Source of the DNA: Sulfurisoma sediminicola
GTDB taxonomy: Bacteria; Pseudomonadota; Gammaproteobacteria; Burkholderiales; Rhodocyclaceae
Assembly (NCBI RefSeq): GCF_003865015.1
Contig: NZ_BHVV01000008.1
Span: 496,001 to 560,000, forward strand
Reading direction: 5' to 3'
Length of the DNA: 64,000 bases
Shown here: positions 41,044-50,091 of the stretch, piece by piece
Numbering within the stretch: position 1 is the stretch's first letter
How the letters are laid out: every line of letters starts with the position of its first letter
The notes under the pieces: model-generated
What the model saw: the letters and a program-made list of their open reading frames with translations, nothing else
Told to the model about the DNA's origin: nothing
Database searches by the model: none
Program-made: the position numbers and the translations under genes

Positions 41044-41961
41044 TCAAGCGACCCAGCTGGCGACCCAGAACAGGGCGATCAACAGCACGCCGAGAACCAG
41101 AGTGCGCCACACCAGACCGATGGTGCTCTGCATGAAATCGGCATCGGCATCATCGCCGGTGCCGAGAATGGGTCGGTCGTCGCCTTCCAGGCCGGCCTGC
41201 AACGGCATGCCGAGGCGAACGCCGAGCGCGCCGGCGCCGCTCGCCAGCAGGATGCCGGCAGAAGCATCGGGCCAGACCTGCGCCTGGGTGCGCCAGCAAT
41301 AAATCGCATCCTCGAAATCGCCGACCACGGCAAAGGCGGCCGCGGTGGCACGCTGCGGCAGCCAGTCGATGACGTTGTGGGCCTGGCGCGAGAAGCGCGC
41401 GAATTCCTGCGACACGCGGTCGCCCTGCTCGCCCCACAGCCGCGAGAATGCCAGAGACAGACGATAGAGAACGGCGCCGGCGGGGCCGAGCAGGGCGAAG
41501 GCCAGCAAGGGCGCGAAGACGTGGCGGTGCGATTGCAGCAGGGCCTGCTCGATGGCCAGGCGCGCCACTTCGCCCGAGTTGCAGCGCTCGGAATTGACGC
41601 CGCGCCATTCGCCGAGCAGGGAGCGGGCACGGTCGAGCTCGCCCAGGCGCAGCGCCATGTGGATGTCGGTGAAGTAGTGGCTGTACTGGCGGAAGCCGAC
41701 GGTGAGATAGAGCACACCGACGTTGAGCACGAAGCCCAGCAGCGGCGCGAACCAGATCAGCGCGATCTGCAGGCCGAGCACGATGGCCGCCGGCAGGGCG
41801 GCGCCGACGCACCAGGCGACGATGCCGTGATGGTGCTCGCCGGCATTGAACCAGGCCTCGAGTTGGCGCGCATAAGCGGCGAGCAGGGCATCGACGCGTG
41901 CGCCCGACAGGGGTTTCACCTGTTCGAGGGCGAGCGCGAGGATGATGCTGAAAAGGCTCAT
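41044..41961 (-). CDS. CobD/CbiB-family (AmpE-like) membrane protein
   Basis: 305 residues with four or five membrane helices. The start MSLFSIILALALEQVKPL and the later FSRQAHNVIDWLPQRATAAAFAVVGDFEDA block are typical of the CobD/CbiB superfamily. No cobalamin genes are near, so this is more likely the betaproteobacterial CobD-like regulator group than adenosylcobinamide-phosphate synthase. ATG at 41961 was chosen over one nine bases upstream by family start. Confidence 0.75.
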   Translation of the reverse strand: MSLFSIILALALEQVKPLSGARVDALLAAYARQLEAWFNAGEHHHGIVAWCVGAALPAAIVLGLQIALIWFAPLLGFVLNVGVLYLTVGFRQYSHYFTDIHMALRLGELDRARSLLGEWRGVNSERCNSGEVARLAIEQALLQSHRHVFAPLLAFALLGPAGAVLYRLSLAFSRLWGEQGDRVSQEFARFSRQAHNVIDWLPQRATAAAFAVVGDFEDAIYCWRTQAQVWPDASAGILLASGAGALGVRLGMPLQAGLEGDDRPILGTGDDADADFMQSTIGLVWRTLVLGVLLIALFWVASWVA

Positions 41962-42045
41962 TGCTGGCACGGTCGGCGGGAATTTCGAAACAATATCATA
42001 TTAGACGAGGATTTGTGCAGTGCAGCAACCCCAGGTCCTTCGTGC

Positions 42046-42654
42046 TCAATCGCCCTCGGCCAGAAGGGCATGCAGGCTGACCAGCATCGCCGCCGTCGCG
42101 CCCCAGATGTAATAGCCCTGCCAGGGCATGGCCCAAAATTCGCGCAGCGCGCCCTGCCATTCGATGCGGCTTCGCTGGTGGTTGGCCGGGTCCATGAGGA
42201 AGGACAGCGGCGGCTCGAACACCTCGGCCACCTCGAAGTCGTCGAGCTTGAGGTTGAGCGGCGGTGTCACCAGGGCGACCACCGGCGTGACGGCGAAGCC
42301 CGTGCTGGTGCGATACTCGGGCAGGCGCCCGATCACCTCGACCTGCGCCGCGGCCAGGCCCACCTCCTCCTCGGCCTCGCGCAATGCCGTCGCCACCGGA
42401 CCGTCGTCGCCCGGCTCGCAGCGGCCGCCGGGGAAGCTGACCTGGCCGGCATGGTCGCGCAGGTGGGCGGTGCGCTGGGTCAGCAGAACGGTGAGCCCGC
42501 TCGCCCGCTTGACGATGGGCACCAGCACTGCGGCCGGCGTCAGCGGCTGAACCAATGGCGCGCCCGGTTCGACGATGTGACGCACGACAGGCGCCCTCGC
42601 AAACCGCAGCCGCAAATCGGAAATCGTCGGGGAATAGAATGACTGCTCCGTCAT
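42046..42654 (-). CDS. CoA pyrophosphatase-type Nudix hydrolase
   Basis: About 202 residues. It has the CoA-pyrophosphatase signature LLTQRTAHLRDHAGQVSFPGG directly before the Nudix box (GGRCEPGDDGPVATALREAE, then EEVGL), as in NudL/PCD1. It probably hydrolyses CoA or oxidised CoA to phosphopantetheine and 3',5'-ADP. The ATG at 42654 is taken; a GTG nine bases upstream is possible. It is divergent from the glutamine amidotransferase gene. Confidence 0.9.
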   Translation of the reverse strand: MTEQSFYSPTISDLRLRFARAPVVRHIVEPGAPLVQPLTPAAVLVPIVKRASGLTVLLTQRTAHLRDHAGQVSFPGGRCEPGDDGPVATALREAEEEVGLAAAQVEVIGRLPEYRTSTGFAVTPVVALVTPPLNLKLDDFEVAEVFEPPLSFLMDPANHQRSRIEWQGALREFWAMPWQGYYIWGATAAMLVSLHALLAEGD

Positions 42655-42675
42655 CTCGATCACTCATCAGCGCCC

Positions 42676-43377
42676 ATGAAGCCCGTCGCCGTCTTCCGTC
42701 ACAGTTCCGGGGAGGGTCCCGGCTATTTTGCCACTTTCCTCGAGGCCCATTCGGTCCCCTGGACGCTCATCAAGATCGACGAAGGCGCGGCCCCGCCGCC
42801 CGCGCCCGACGAATTCTCCGGCCTCTGCTTCATGGGTGGGCCGATGAGCGTCAACGACGACCTGCCTTGGCTGACGCCGACCTTCGCCCTGATCCGCGCC
42901 GCCGTCGAGCGCGGCATCCCGGTGATCGGCCATTGCCTCGGCGGCCAGCTGATGAGCAAGGCGCTCGGCGGCGCGGTGACCAGGAACCGCGTCAAGGAAC
43001 TCGGCTGGGGCGAAGTAGAAACCGCCAGCCCCGCCGCCACCGACTGGCTCGGCGACATGACGAAGTTCGAAGCCTTCCACTGGCACGGCGAAACCTTCTC
43101 CATCCCGCCCGGCGCCACGCGCATCCTCAAGAGCGCCCACTGCGACAATCAAGCTTTCGTCCTCGGCCCGCATCTCGGCATGCAATGCCATGTCGAGATG
43201 ACCGAAAGCATGATCCGTCTCTGGTGCCGCCACTGGGCCGACGAGAATGCCGCCTCTGGCCCCTCGGTGCAGACGCCCGAGCAGATGGACGAGCGCATGG
43301 CGGAGCGCATCCCTGCGATGCGCGCGGCGGCCGATCGGCTCTACACCAAGTGGATCGCGGGCCTGAGCAAAAGCTGA
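42676..43377 (+). CDS. Class I glutamine amidotransferase
   Basis: 233 residues, stand-alone GATase1 domain: oxyanion/nucleophile region GHCLGGQLMSKALGG (Cys) and the catalytic His in FHWHGETF. It resembles the GMP-synthase-like amidotransferases that act as gamma-glutamyl hydrolases or unassigned amidotransferases. No synthetase partner is adjacent. It is the last core gene before the inverted-repeat islet, whose left arm starts 25 bases after its stop. Confidence 0.88.
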   Translation: MKPVAVFRHSSGEGPGYFATFLEAHSVPWTLIKIDEGAAPPPAPDEFSGLCFMGGPMSVNDDLPWLTPTFALIRAAVERGIPVIGHCLGGQLMSKALGGAVTRNRVKELGWGEVETASPAATDWLGDMTKFEAFHWHGETFSIPPGATRILKSAHCDNQAFVLGPHLGMQCHVEMTESMIRLWCRHWADENAASGPSVQTPEQMDERMAERIPAMRAAADRLYTKWIAGLSKS

Positions 43378-43401
43378 AAAATCGGCGATGGCGGAACGGC
43401 A

Positions 43402-43500
43402 ATTGGAGTGCAAGGCGACGACGCCACCGGCAGGCACGCTGCCCCATCCACGCGCGTCCGCTAAGTCAGTCGCGTCGCACCTGCCACCGTCGCCGCCGCC
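43402..43500. repeat. Left arm of a 99-bp inverted repeat bounding an accessory islet
   Basis: Its reverse complement matches 44950-45048 over 99 bases with about 14 differences. The longest identical run is CGACTGACTTAGCGG-like in both, flanked by shared CGCGCGTGGATGG. The conserved CTCCAAT ends face the outside. It sits in the gap after the amidotransferase gene and encodes nothing recognisable. Confidence 0.85.
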
Positions 43501-43598
43501 TTGATAGACCCTTGCGGACATGACTAAGGGAATCAAACACAAATGGCACTTGCATGTGGAATGAGAGAGAATTTGACATTTCACGCTGGACTTGGACC

Positions 43599-43954
43599 AT
43601 GGTGGCAATCGAACGCGCAAAGCTGAAGAGCACGAACTTCCGGGATGTCAGCACCGGCGGCCGCCTCGCGCCCGTGCATCCCGGCGAAGTGCTGCTGAAG
43701 GACTTCATCGAACCGCTGGCATCGCGCGCTACAAGGTGGCCAAGCTGGCAGGTATGCAGAAGCGCCGCATCGACGAAATCTGCGCTGGTCAAAGGGCCAT
43801 CACCGGCGAAACCGCTCTACGCCTTGCCCGTCTGTTCGGTACCGACGCCGCGTTCTGGATCAACCTGCAGGCCCAGTACGACCTCGAGGTGACCTACCGC
43901 GACATGCACGAACGTATCGAAGCTGAAGTTACGCCGCTGGAGCTGGCGGCCTAA
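43599..43954 (+). pseudogene. higA: HigA-family antitoxin, frameshifted
   Basis: The N-terminal half reads GGRLAPVHPGEVLLKDFIEPLA in one frame. The rest (IARYKVAKLAGMQKRRIDEI, then GQRAITGETALRLARLFGT and FWINLQAQYDLE) is in the next frame. Together they form a complete HigA-type HTH antitoxin. One G seems missing in CTGGCATCGC around 43728-43735, where family members read Pro-Leu-Gly-Ile. No HigB toxin gene is found upstream. It is probably a decayed orphan antitoxin inside the islet; a sequencing error is the alternative. Confidence 0.78.
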
Positions 43955-44002
43955 TTTCTTGGATTTAGCGCAATTTGTTCAATTTACTGCCGGAGACTCG
44001 AG

Positions 44003-44833
44003 ATGTCCATGTCATGGCGAGAAGCTATCGAGAAGGTCCTCCAAGAAGCCGACCGACCTTTACATTACGCAGAGATTTCGGAGCAAGTACTGTCACGTGG
44101 GTATTACAGGACGGAGGGTGCAACACCTGATGCAACGGTAAACGCGCAGATCACAACCTCGATCAAATACGAGGGTGACAAGTCACCGTTCGTGAAAGTC
44201 GGTCGTGGGATTTATGCTCTTCGTTCTGCTGAGTCGAACATCACTCCCACGATAGCAAAGGTCACCAACGCGCTGCCGACATCGCCGGCACCAGAAAAGG
44301 CAGAGCCAACAGCTGTCACTGATATCGAAACAGACGAATCTGTAATTCGCTGCCTCGGCATGTATTGGCAGCGAGATATGGTTGTATGGCGAAACGATCC
44401 TCGCATCTTTGGAAAGCAACAGGCATTGTCGAAGCCCGTCGACTTCGGTGGCCAAAGGGGCATCTACATTCTCTACGACCATCACACGGTCGTATACGTA
44501 GGTCGTTCCGTTGACCGTCCACTTGGGCGGCGCCTTTTCGAACACACGATCGATCGCCTAGGAAGCCGATGGAATCGTTTCTCATGGTTTGGACTACTCG
44601 ACGTCACAGACGACGGTAAGCTCGTTGAAGTACCGCCGAAGGTAACGCTTCCGACACTCATATCGACCTTGGAGGCACTGCTTATTGAGGCACTCGAGCC
44701 TCCGCAAAATCGTAAGCGAGGGGACGATTTCTCGGTCATGGAATACATCCAAGACATTGACCCAGAGCTCAGAGAACGCGAAATCCAGAACACTCTCCGA
44801 ACTATTGAACAGAAGCTTCGCGGTCAAAGTTGA
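44003..44833 (+). CDS. HARE-HTH plus GIY-YIG nuclease-like protein
   Basis: 276 residues with clearly lower G+C and different codon choice from its neighbours. Residues 3-74 form a HARE-HTH (HB1/ASXL) winged-helix domain (SWREAIEKVLQEADRPLHYA then VGRGIYALR). A linker follows, then a GIY-YIG domain with GIY at 153-155, YVG at 165-167, Arg168, the LGRRLFEH helix and a candidate metal-binding Glu (about 232) before PPQNRK. GGAG lies 7 bases before the ATG. HARE-HTH domains are tied to reading modified DNA, and GIY-YIG to DNA cutting. A modification-dependent restriction role is inferred, not shown. Confidence 0.75.
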   Translation: MSMSWREAIEKVLQEADRPLHYAEISEQVLSRGYYRTEGATPDATVNAQITTSIKYEGDKSPFVKVGRGIYALRSAESNITPTIAKVTNALPTSPAPEKAEPTAVTDIETDESVIRCLGMYWQRDMVVWRNDPRIFGKQQALSKPVDFGGQRGIYILYDHHTVVYVGRSVDRPLGRRLFEHTIDRLGSRWNRFSWFGLLDVTDDGKLVEVPPKVTLPTLISTLEALLIEALEPPQNRKRGDDFSVMEYIQDIDPELREREIQNTLRTIEQKLRGQS

Positions 44834-44949
44834 GAGGTTGCAGCGCAATCAACTCGGGCACGACGGGATAAGCGCACCACCGAATCGCCACATGCACCGA
44901 TTCGATCAGAGACCTGCGAGTGCAGAAATTGCCGCGAACGCCCGCACGA

Positions 44950-45048
44950 GGCGGCGGCGACGGCGGCAGGGGCGATGCGACTGACTTAGCGGGCGCGCGT
45001 GGATGGAGCAGCGCGCCTGGCGGCGGCGCCGCCGCGTCGCGCTCCAAT
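44950..45048. repeat. Right arm of the 99-bp inverted repeat
   Basis: Inverted partner of 43402-43500, about 86 percent identical by eye. It ends 37 bases before the yajQ stop codon. The islet therefore exactly fills a gap between two convergent core genes. Confidence 0.85.
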
Positions 45049-45085
45049 CGAAACGGACAAGACGCGGCGGAACCGCGCCAGCGAC

Positions 45086-45580
45086 TCAATCGCGGAAGTT
45101 GCCGTACTGCAGCGGGTAGTCGGTGATGGACTTCTTCACCAGCGCGATGGTTTCCTGCAGCAGGTCGCGCTTGGCGCCGGTGACACGTACGGCGTCGCCC
45201 TGGATGCTAGCCTGGACCTTGAGCTTGCTTTCCTTGATCAGCTTGACGATGTTCTTGGCCAGCTCGCTCTCGATGCCGCTCTTGACCTTGAGCACCTGCT
45301 TGGCTTTGTTGCCGGAGATCGACTGGATGTCGCCGGCGTCGAGGCGCTTGGTGCTCTCCCGGTCCTTCTTCTCCATCTCGGGGAAGAGGATGTCCTTGAC
45401 CTGGCCGAGCTGAAACTCGGAATCACCGAAGATAGTGATGGTCTTGTCTTTCTCGTTGAGCTCGATCTTGGCGCTGGTGCCCTTGAAGTCGTAGCGGTTG
45501 CCGACCTGGCGGCCGGCGACGTCGACGGCGTTCTTCAGCGCCACCATGTCGACTTCGGAAGAGATGTCGAAGGACGGCAT
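45086..45580 (-). CDS. YajQ family c-di-GMP-binding protein
   Basis: 164 residues, start MPSFDISSEVDMVALKNAVD, with two ferredoxin-like halves and the conserved RYDFKGTSAKIEL and LLQETIALVKK segments. Members bind c-di-GMP and have been linked to gene regulation and virulence. The GGDEF/EAL protein and orn elsewhere in the window belong to the same signalling circuit. It is the last gene of the argD-to-yajQ run. Confidence 0.94.
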   Translation of the reverse strand: MPSFDISSEVDMVALKNAVDVAGRQVGNRYDFKGTSAKIELNEKDKTITIFGDSEFQLGQVKDILFPEMEKKDRESTKRLDAGDIQSISGNKAKQVLKVKSGIESELAKNIVKLIKESKLKVQASIQGDAVRVTGAKRDLLQETIALVKKSITDYPLQYGNFRD

Positions 45581-45584
45581 GGCC

Positions 45585-45896
45585 TTACCCGAAGTGGCAG
45601 ACGTAGTGGTAGGGCTCGCCCGTCACCTCGATGTCGAACGAGGAGTTGCCGGGCACCTTGAAGGATTCGCCGGCAGCGGCGGTCTTCCAGTCCTCGCCCT
45701 TGAGCCTGTAGCGGCAGGCACCGGCGACGGTTTCCATGATCTCGGGCGCGCCGGTGTTGAAGGTCAGCGTCGCCGGCAGGATCACGCCGACGCTCTTCTT
45801 CGTGCCGTCACTGAGCTGCACGGTGTGGCTCACGCACTTGCCGTCGAAATAGACGTTGGCCTTCTTGACGACGGCGACATTATCGAACTGCGACAT
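45585..45896 (-). CDS. ppnP: Pyrimidine/purine nucleoside phosphorylase (DUF1255)
   Basis: 103-residue cupin of the PpnP/YaiE family with [10 protein letters not shown], the [17 protein letters not shown] block and the terminal [15 protein letters not shown]. It cleaves nucleosides with phosphate to sugar-1-phosphate and base. Start at 45896 ([17 protein letters not shown]). It has tight spacing to both neighbours, so it is operonic. Confidence 0.92.
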   Translation of the reverse strand: MSQFDNVAVVKKANVYFDGKCVSHTVQLSDGTKKSVGVILPATLTFNTGAPEIMETVAGACRYRLKGEDWKTAAAGESFKVPGNSSFDIEVTGEPYHYVCHFG

Positions 45897-45898
45897 TT

Positions 45899-46108
45899 TC
45901 AGATCCCCCACAATTTCTCGATCACGTTCTTGGCGATGAAGCCGAGCATGCCGAAGGACAGGACGAAGAACAGCACGAAGGTGCCGACCTTGCCGGCCTT
46001 GGAGCGGTACGCCAGTTCGCCGATGATGAACAGCATGTAGAGCATGAAGGCACCGAGGCCGAAGGTCATGCCCCAGTTCGCCACCTGCTCTTCCGTGAAA
46101 CCGAACAT
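45899..46108 (-). CDS. DUF2788 small membrane protein
   Basis: Sixty-nine residues with two hydrophobic helices (about 11-32 and 42-63) and a short linker ([13 protein letters not shown]). The start [21 protein letters not shown] matches the DUF2788 family. Its stop and start lie within two bases of ppnP and argG respectively. Function is unknown. Confidence 0.8.
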   Translation of the reverse strand: MFGFTEEQVANWGMTFGLGAFMLYMLFIIGELAYRSKAGKVGTFVLFFVLSFGMLGFIAKNVIEKLWGI

Positions 46109-47383
<1,275 letters not shown>

Positions 47384-47400
47384 TGCTGTTTCCTGAAAAT

Positions 47401-47880
47401 TTACTGGGTACGGTAGCTGCGGTGGCAGGCGACGCAGGCGCCGGTGACGGCCTGCAGCGCGACGAGCGCCTTGGTCGGGTCGCCCTTGCCGTCCTTGTTC
47501 GCCTTCGCGACCTTGGCAAAATCGCTGCCGGCGACGTGCATGCCGCGCGCGATGGCGTGCATCTCGTTGGTCATGAACATGCCGGGACGGGCATTGGGCG
47601 GCGACATGCGATGGCGGCCCATGGCCGAGACGCCGATCATCTTCTCGGCGGTATCGGCCGCATCGTTGAACTTGCGCTCGCCCAGGGCGGCGATGATGGA
47701 ATGCAGCGCGGTCTGGAAATCGAGCATCTCGGCGCGCATCTCGGCGCGCGCCTCGGGCGACATCTCGACGAACTGGCGGCCGTCGGCATCGGCGGCAAAT
47801 GCCATGGGCCCGAAGGCTGGCACTAGAGTCAGCGCCGGCACCACGGCGGCACGGAAAAGTGCGGCAAGCAGTCTCTTCAT
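47401..47880 (-). CDS. Cytochrome c' (class II c-type cytochrome)
   Basis: 159 residues with a signal peptide (about 1-29, ending AFA), a predicted four-helix bundle and the haem motif CVACHRSYR at the very C-terminus, the mark of cytochrome c'. These periplasmic haem proteins bind NO or CO and protect against nitrosative stress. It is inserted between argF and argG, an unusual companion for arginine synthesis. Confidence 0.88.
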   Translation of the reverse strand: MKRLLAALFRAAVVPALTLVPAFGPMAFAADADGRQFVEMSPEARAEMRAEMLDFQTALHSIIAALGERKFNDAADTAEKMIGVSAMGRHRMSPPNARPGMFMTNEMHAIARGMHVAGSDFAKVAKANKDGKGDPTKALVALQAVTGACVACHRSYRTQ

Positions 47881-47884
47881 GGCT

Positions 47885-48808
47885 TCACTCCTTCACCCTG
47901 CCCAGGAGCAGGAATTCGAGCAGCGCCTTCTGCGCGTGAAGGCGATTCTCGGCCTCGTCCCAAACGACGCTGTGCGGGCCGTCGATCACCTCGGCGGCGA
48001 CCTCTTCGCCGCGATGCGCAGGCAGGCAGTGCATGAACAGGGCATTGGGCCTGGCCACCTTCATCATCTCGCCATCGACCTGCCAGTCGGCGAAGGCCTT
48101 CATGCGCGCCTCGTTCTCGGCCTCGAAACCCATCGAGGTCCACACGTCGGTGGTCACCAGGTCGGCGCCGCGCGCCGCATCCATCGGATCGGCGAACTCC
48201 TCGAAGTGGTCAGTGCCGTAGAGGCCGGCGCGCTCGGGCTCGACCTCGTAGCCGGGCGGCGTCGACACATGGACGTTGAAGTCGAGCACTTCCGCCGCCT
48301 GCAGCCAGGTGTTGCACATGTTGTTCGAGTCGCCGATCCACGCCACGGTCTTGCCCTGGATCGGGCCGCGATGCTCGACGAAGGTGAAGATGTCGGCGAG
48401 GATCTGGCAGGGGTGGTATTCGTTGGTGAGGCCGTTGATCACCGGCACACGCGAGTTGGCGGCGAAGCGCTCGATGATCTCCTGCTCGAAGGTGCGGATC
48501 ATCACCACGTCGGACATGCGCGAGATCACCTGCGCCGCGTCCTCGACCGGTTCGCCGCGGCCGAGCTGCGAGTCGCGGGTGTTGAGGTAGATGGCCGAGC
48601 CGCCGAGCTGGTGCATGCCGGCCTCGAACGACAGGCGCGTGCGCGTGCTGGCCTTCTCGAAGATCATCACCAGCGTGCGATCGTGCAGTGGATGGTAGGC
48701 CTCGTAGCGCTTGAACTTGTCCTTGATCCAGCGCGTGCGCTCGAACAGATGGTCGATCTCCTCGCGCGACAGATCCTTGAACTGCAGGTAGTGGCGCAGC
48801 GTCGCCAT
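47885..48808 (-). CDS. argF: Ornithine carbamoyltransferase
   Basis: Ornithine plus carbamoyl phosphate to citrulline. Carbamoyl-phosphate loop STRTRLSF, the HPCQ motif (YHPCQILAD) and FMHCLPAHRGEEV are all intact. 307 residues. It starts two bases after the argD stop. Confidence 0.96.
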   Translation of the reverse strand: MATLRHYLQFKDLSREEIDHLFERTRWIKDKFKRYEAYHPLHDRTLVMIFEKASTRTRLSFEAGMHQLGGSAIYLNTRDSQLGRGEPVEDAAQVISRMSDVVMIRTFEQEIIERFAANSRVPVINGLTNEYHPCQILADIFTFVEHRGPIQGKTVAWIGDSNNMCNTWLQAAEVLDFNVHVSTPPGYEVEPERAGLYGTDHFEEFADPMDAARGADLVTTDVWTSMGFEAENEARMKAFADWQVDGEMMKVARPNALFMHCLPAHRGEEVAAEVIDGPHSVVWDEAENRLHAQKALLEFLLLGRVKE

Positions 48809-48810
48809 GG

Positions 48811-49983
48811 TCAGGCCCCGAGGAAGTCGCGGATCGGCGGCGCCAGCAGCGCGACCAGCTGCTCGGCGTCGGCGTCGGTGAACACCAGCGGCGGCAGCAG
48901 GCGCACGACGTTGTCGTTAGTGACGTTGATCAGCAGGCCGGCCTCCAGCGCCTGGCCGACCAGCTCGCCACAGGGGCGATCGAGTTCGATGCCGATCATC
49001 AGTCCGTCGCCACGGATATCCACGACACCGGCGACGCCGGCCAGGGCTTCGCCCATGCGCTTGCGGATCAAATCGCCGACATGGACGGCTCGCGCCATCA
49101 GGCCATCCCTCTCGATGACCTCGAGCGTGGTCAAGGCGGCTACGCACGCCAGCGGGTTGCCGCCGAAGGTCGAACCATGGTTGCCGGGCTTGAACACCCC
49201 GGCCGCCCTGCCCGCGGCGAGGCAGGCGCCGATCGGCACGCCGGAGCCGAGCCCCTTGGCCAGCGTCATCACGTCGGGCTTGATGCCAGCGCGCTGGTGG
49301 GCGAACCAGGCGCCGGTGCGGCCGATGCCGCACTGTACCTCGTCGACCATGAACAGCCAGCCCTTCTCGTCGCAGATGCGGCGCAAGCTCCGCATGTAGT
49401 CGTCATGCGCGATGTTGATGCCGCCCTCGCCCTGGATCGGCTCGAACAGCACGGCGACGACGTTGGGATTGTTGGCGGCGACATGCTCGATCGCCGAGAG
49501 GTCGTCGAAAGGCACGCGCACGAAACCGGAGACCAGCGGCTCGAAGCCGGCCTGCACCTTGCGGTTGCCGGTGGCGGAGAGCGTCGCCAGGGTGCGGCCG
49601 TGGAAGGCCTTCTCCATGACGATGATCGCCGGGGTGTCGACGCCCTGCTGGTGGCCGTACATGCGCGCGAGCTTGATCGCCGCCTCGTTGGCCTCGCAGC
49701 CGGAGTTGCAGAAGAACACCTCGTCCATGCCGGAAAGCGCGGCAAGGCGGTCGGAGAGGCGCTCCTGCTCGGGCACGCGATAGATGTTGGAAACGTGCAT
49801 CAGCCGCGCGACCTGCTCGGCCAGCGCCTTCGTCAGCGAGGGATGGCCGTGGCCGAGGGTATTGACGGCGATGCCGGCGAGGGCGTCGAGATAGCGGCGA
49901 CCGGCCTCGTCGAAGACATGGCTGCCTTCGCCGCGAACGAAGGCGACGGACTGCCGCGCGTAGGTGTTCATGAGATGCGACAT
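48811..49983 (-). CDS. argD: Acetylornithine aminotransferase
   Basis: Class III PLP aminotransferase of arginine (and possibly lysine) synthesis. It has the FFCNSGCEANEAAIKLAR pocket, PLP-Asp in VDEVQCGIGRTG, and the Schiff-base lysine in TLAKGLGSGVP. The ATG at 49983 (390 residues) is chosen because GGGG lies 7 bases upstream; a longer frame begins 18 bases earlier. Its leader contains an intrinsic terminator and an extended -10 promoter. Confidence 0.94.
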   Translation of the reverse strand: MSHLMNTYARQSVAFVRGEGSHVFDEAGRRYLDALAGIAVNTLGHGHPSLTKALAEQVARLMHVSNIYRVPEQERLSDRLAALSGMDEVFFCNSGCEANEAAIKLARMYGHQQGVDTPAIIVMEKAFHGRTLATLSATGNRKVQAGFEPLVSGFVRVPFDDLSAIEHVAANNPNVVAVLFEPIQGEGGINIAHDDYMRSLRRICDEKGWLFMVDEVQCGIGRTGAWFAHQRAGIKPDVMTLAKGLGSGVPIGACLAAGRAAGVFKPGNHGSTFGGNPLACVAALTTLEVIERDGLMARAVHVGDLIRKRMGEALAGVAGVVDIRGDGLMIGIELDRPCGELVGQALEAGLLINVTNDNVVRLLPPLVFTDADAEQLVALLAPPIRDFLGA

Positions 49984-50001
49984 CGAAAAACCCCGATGCA
50001 A

Positions 50002-50039
50002 AAAAAACGACGGCGGCCTGTTCCAAGTACGGCCGCCGT
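50002..50039 (-). terminator. Intrinsic terminator in the argD leader
   Basis: On the minus strand ACGGCGGCC (50031-50039) pairs with GGCCGCCGT (50010-50018) across a 12-base loop, followed by CG and a run of eight T. It lies between the predicted argD promoter and the argD ribosome site, only about 20 bases before the ATG. Confidence 0.8.
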
Positions 50040-50057
50040 GCTTGCGAGAAGAGCGAT

Positions 50058-50086
50058 ATTATACCAAGCAGTGTAGGGAGGGCATG
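50058..50086 (-). promoter_or_regulatory. Extended -10 promoter for argD
   Basis: A perfect TATAAT (50058-50063, minus strand) is preceded by TGG, giving the extended -10 pattern TGnTATAAT. The -35 position (about 50081-50086) is poor. Transcription from it would give a short leader of about 65 bases holding the terminator hairpin. Confidence 0.65.
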
Positions 50087-50091
50087 GCGGC

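Noticed and set aside
41044-41961. Adenosylcobinamide-phosphate synthase (cobalamin pathway)
   Set aside because: No other cobalamin genes are near, and the sequence is only superfamily-like, so it was kept as a CobD/AmpE-like protein without a pathway claim.
43466-43792. Minus-strand 108-codon frame opposite the higA remnant
   Set aside because: It is antisense to the recognisable HigA sequence and runs into the inverted repeat. No domain or ribosome site was found.
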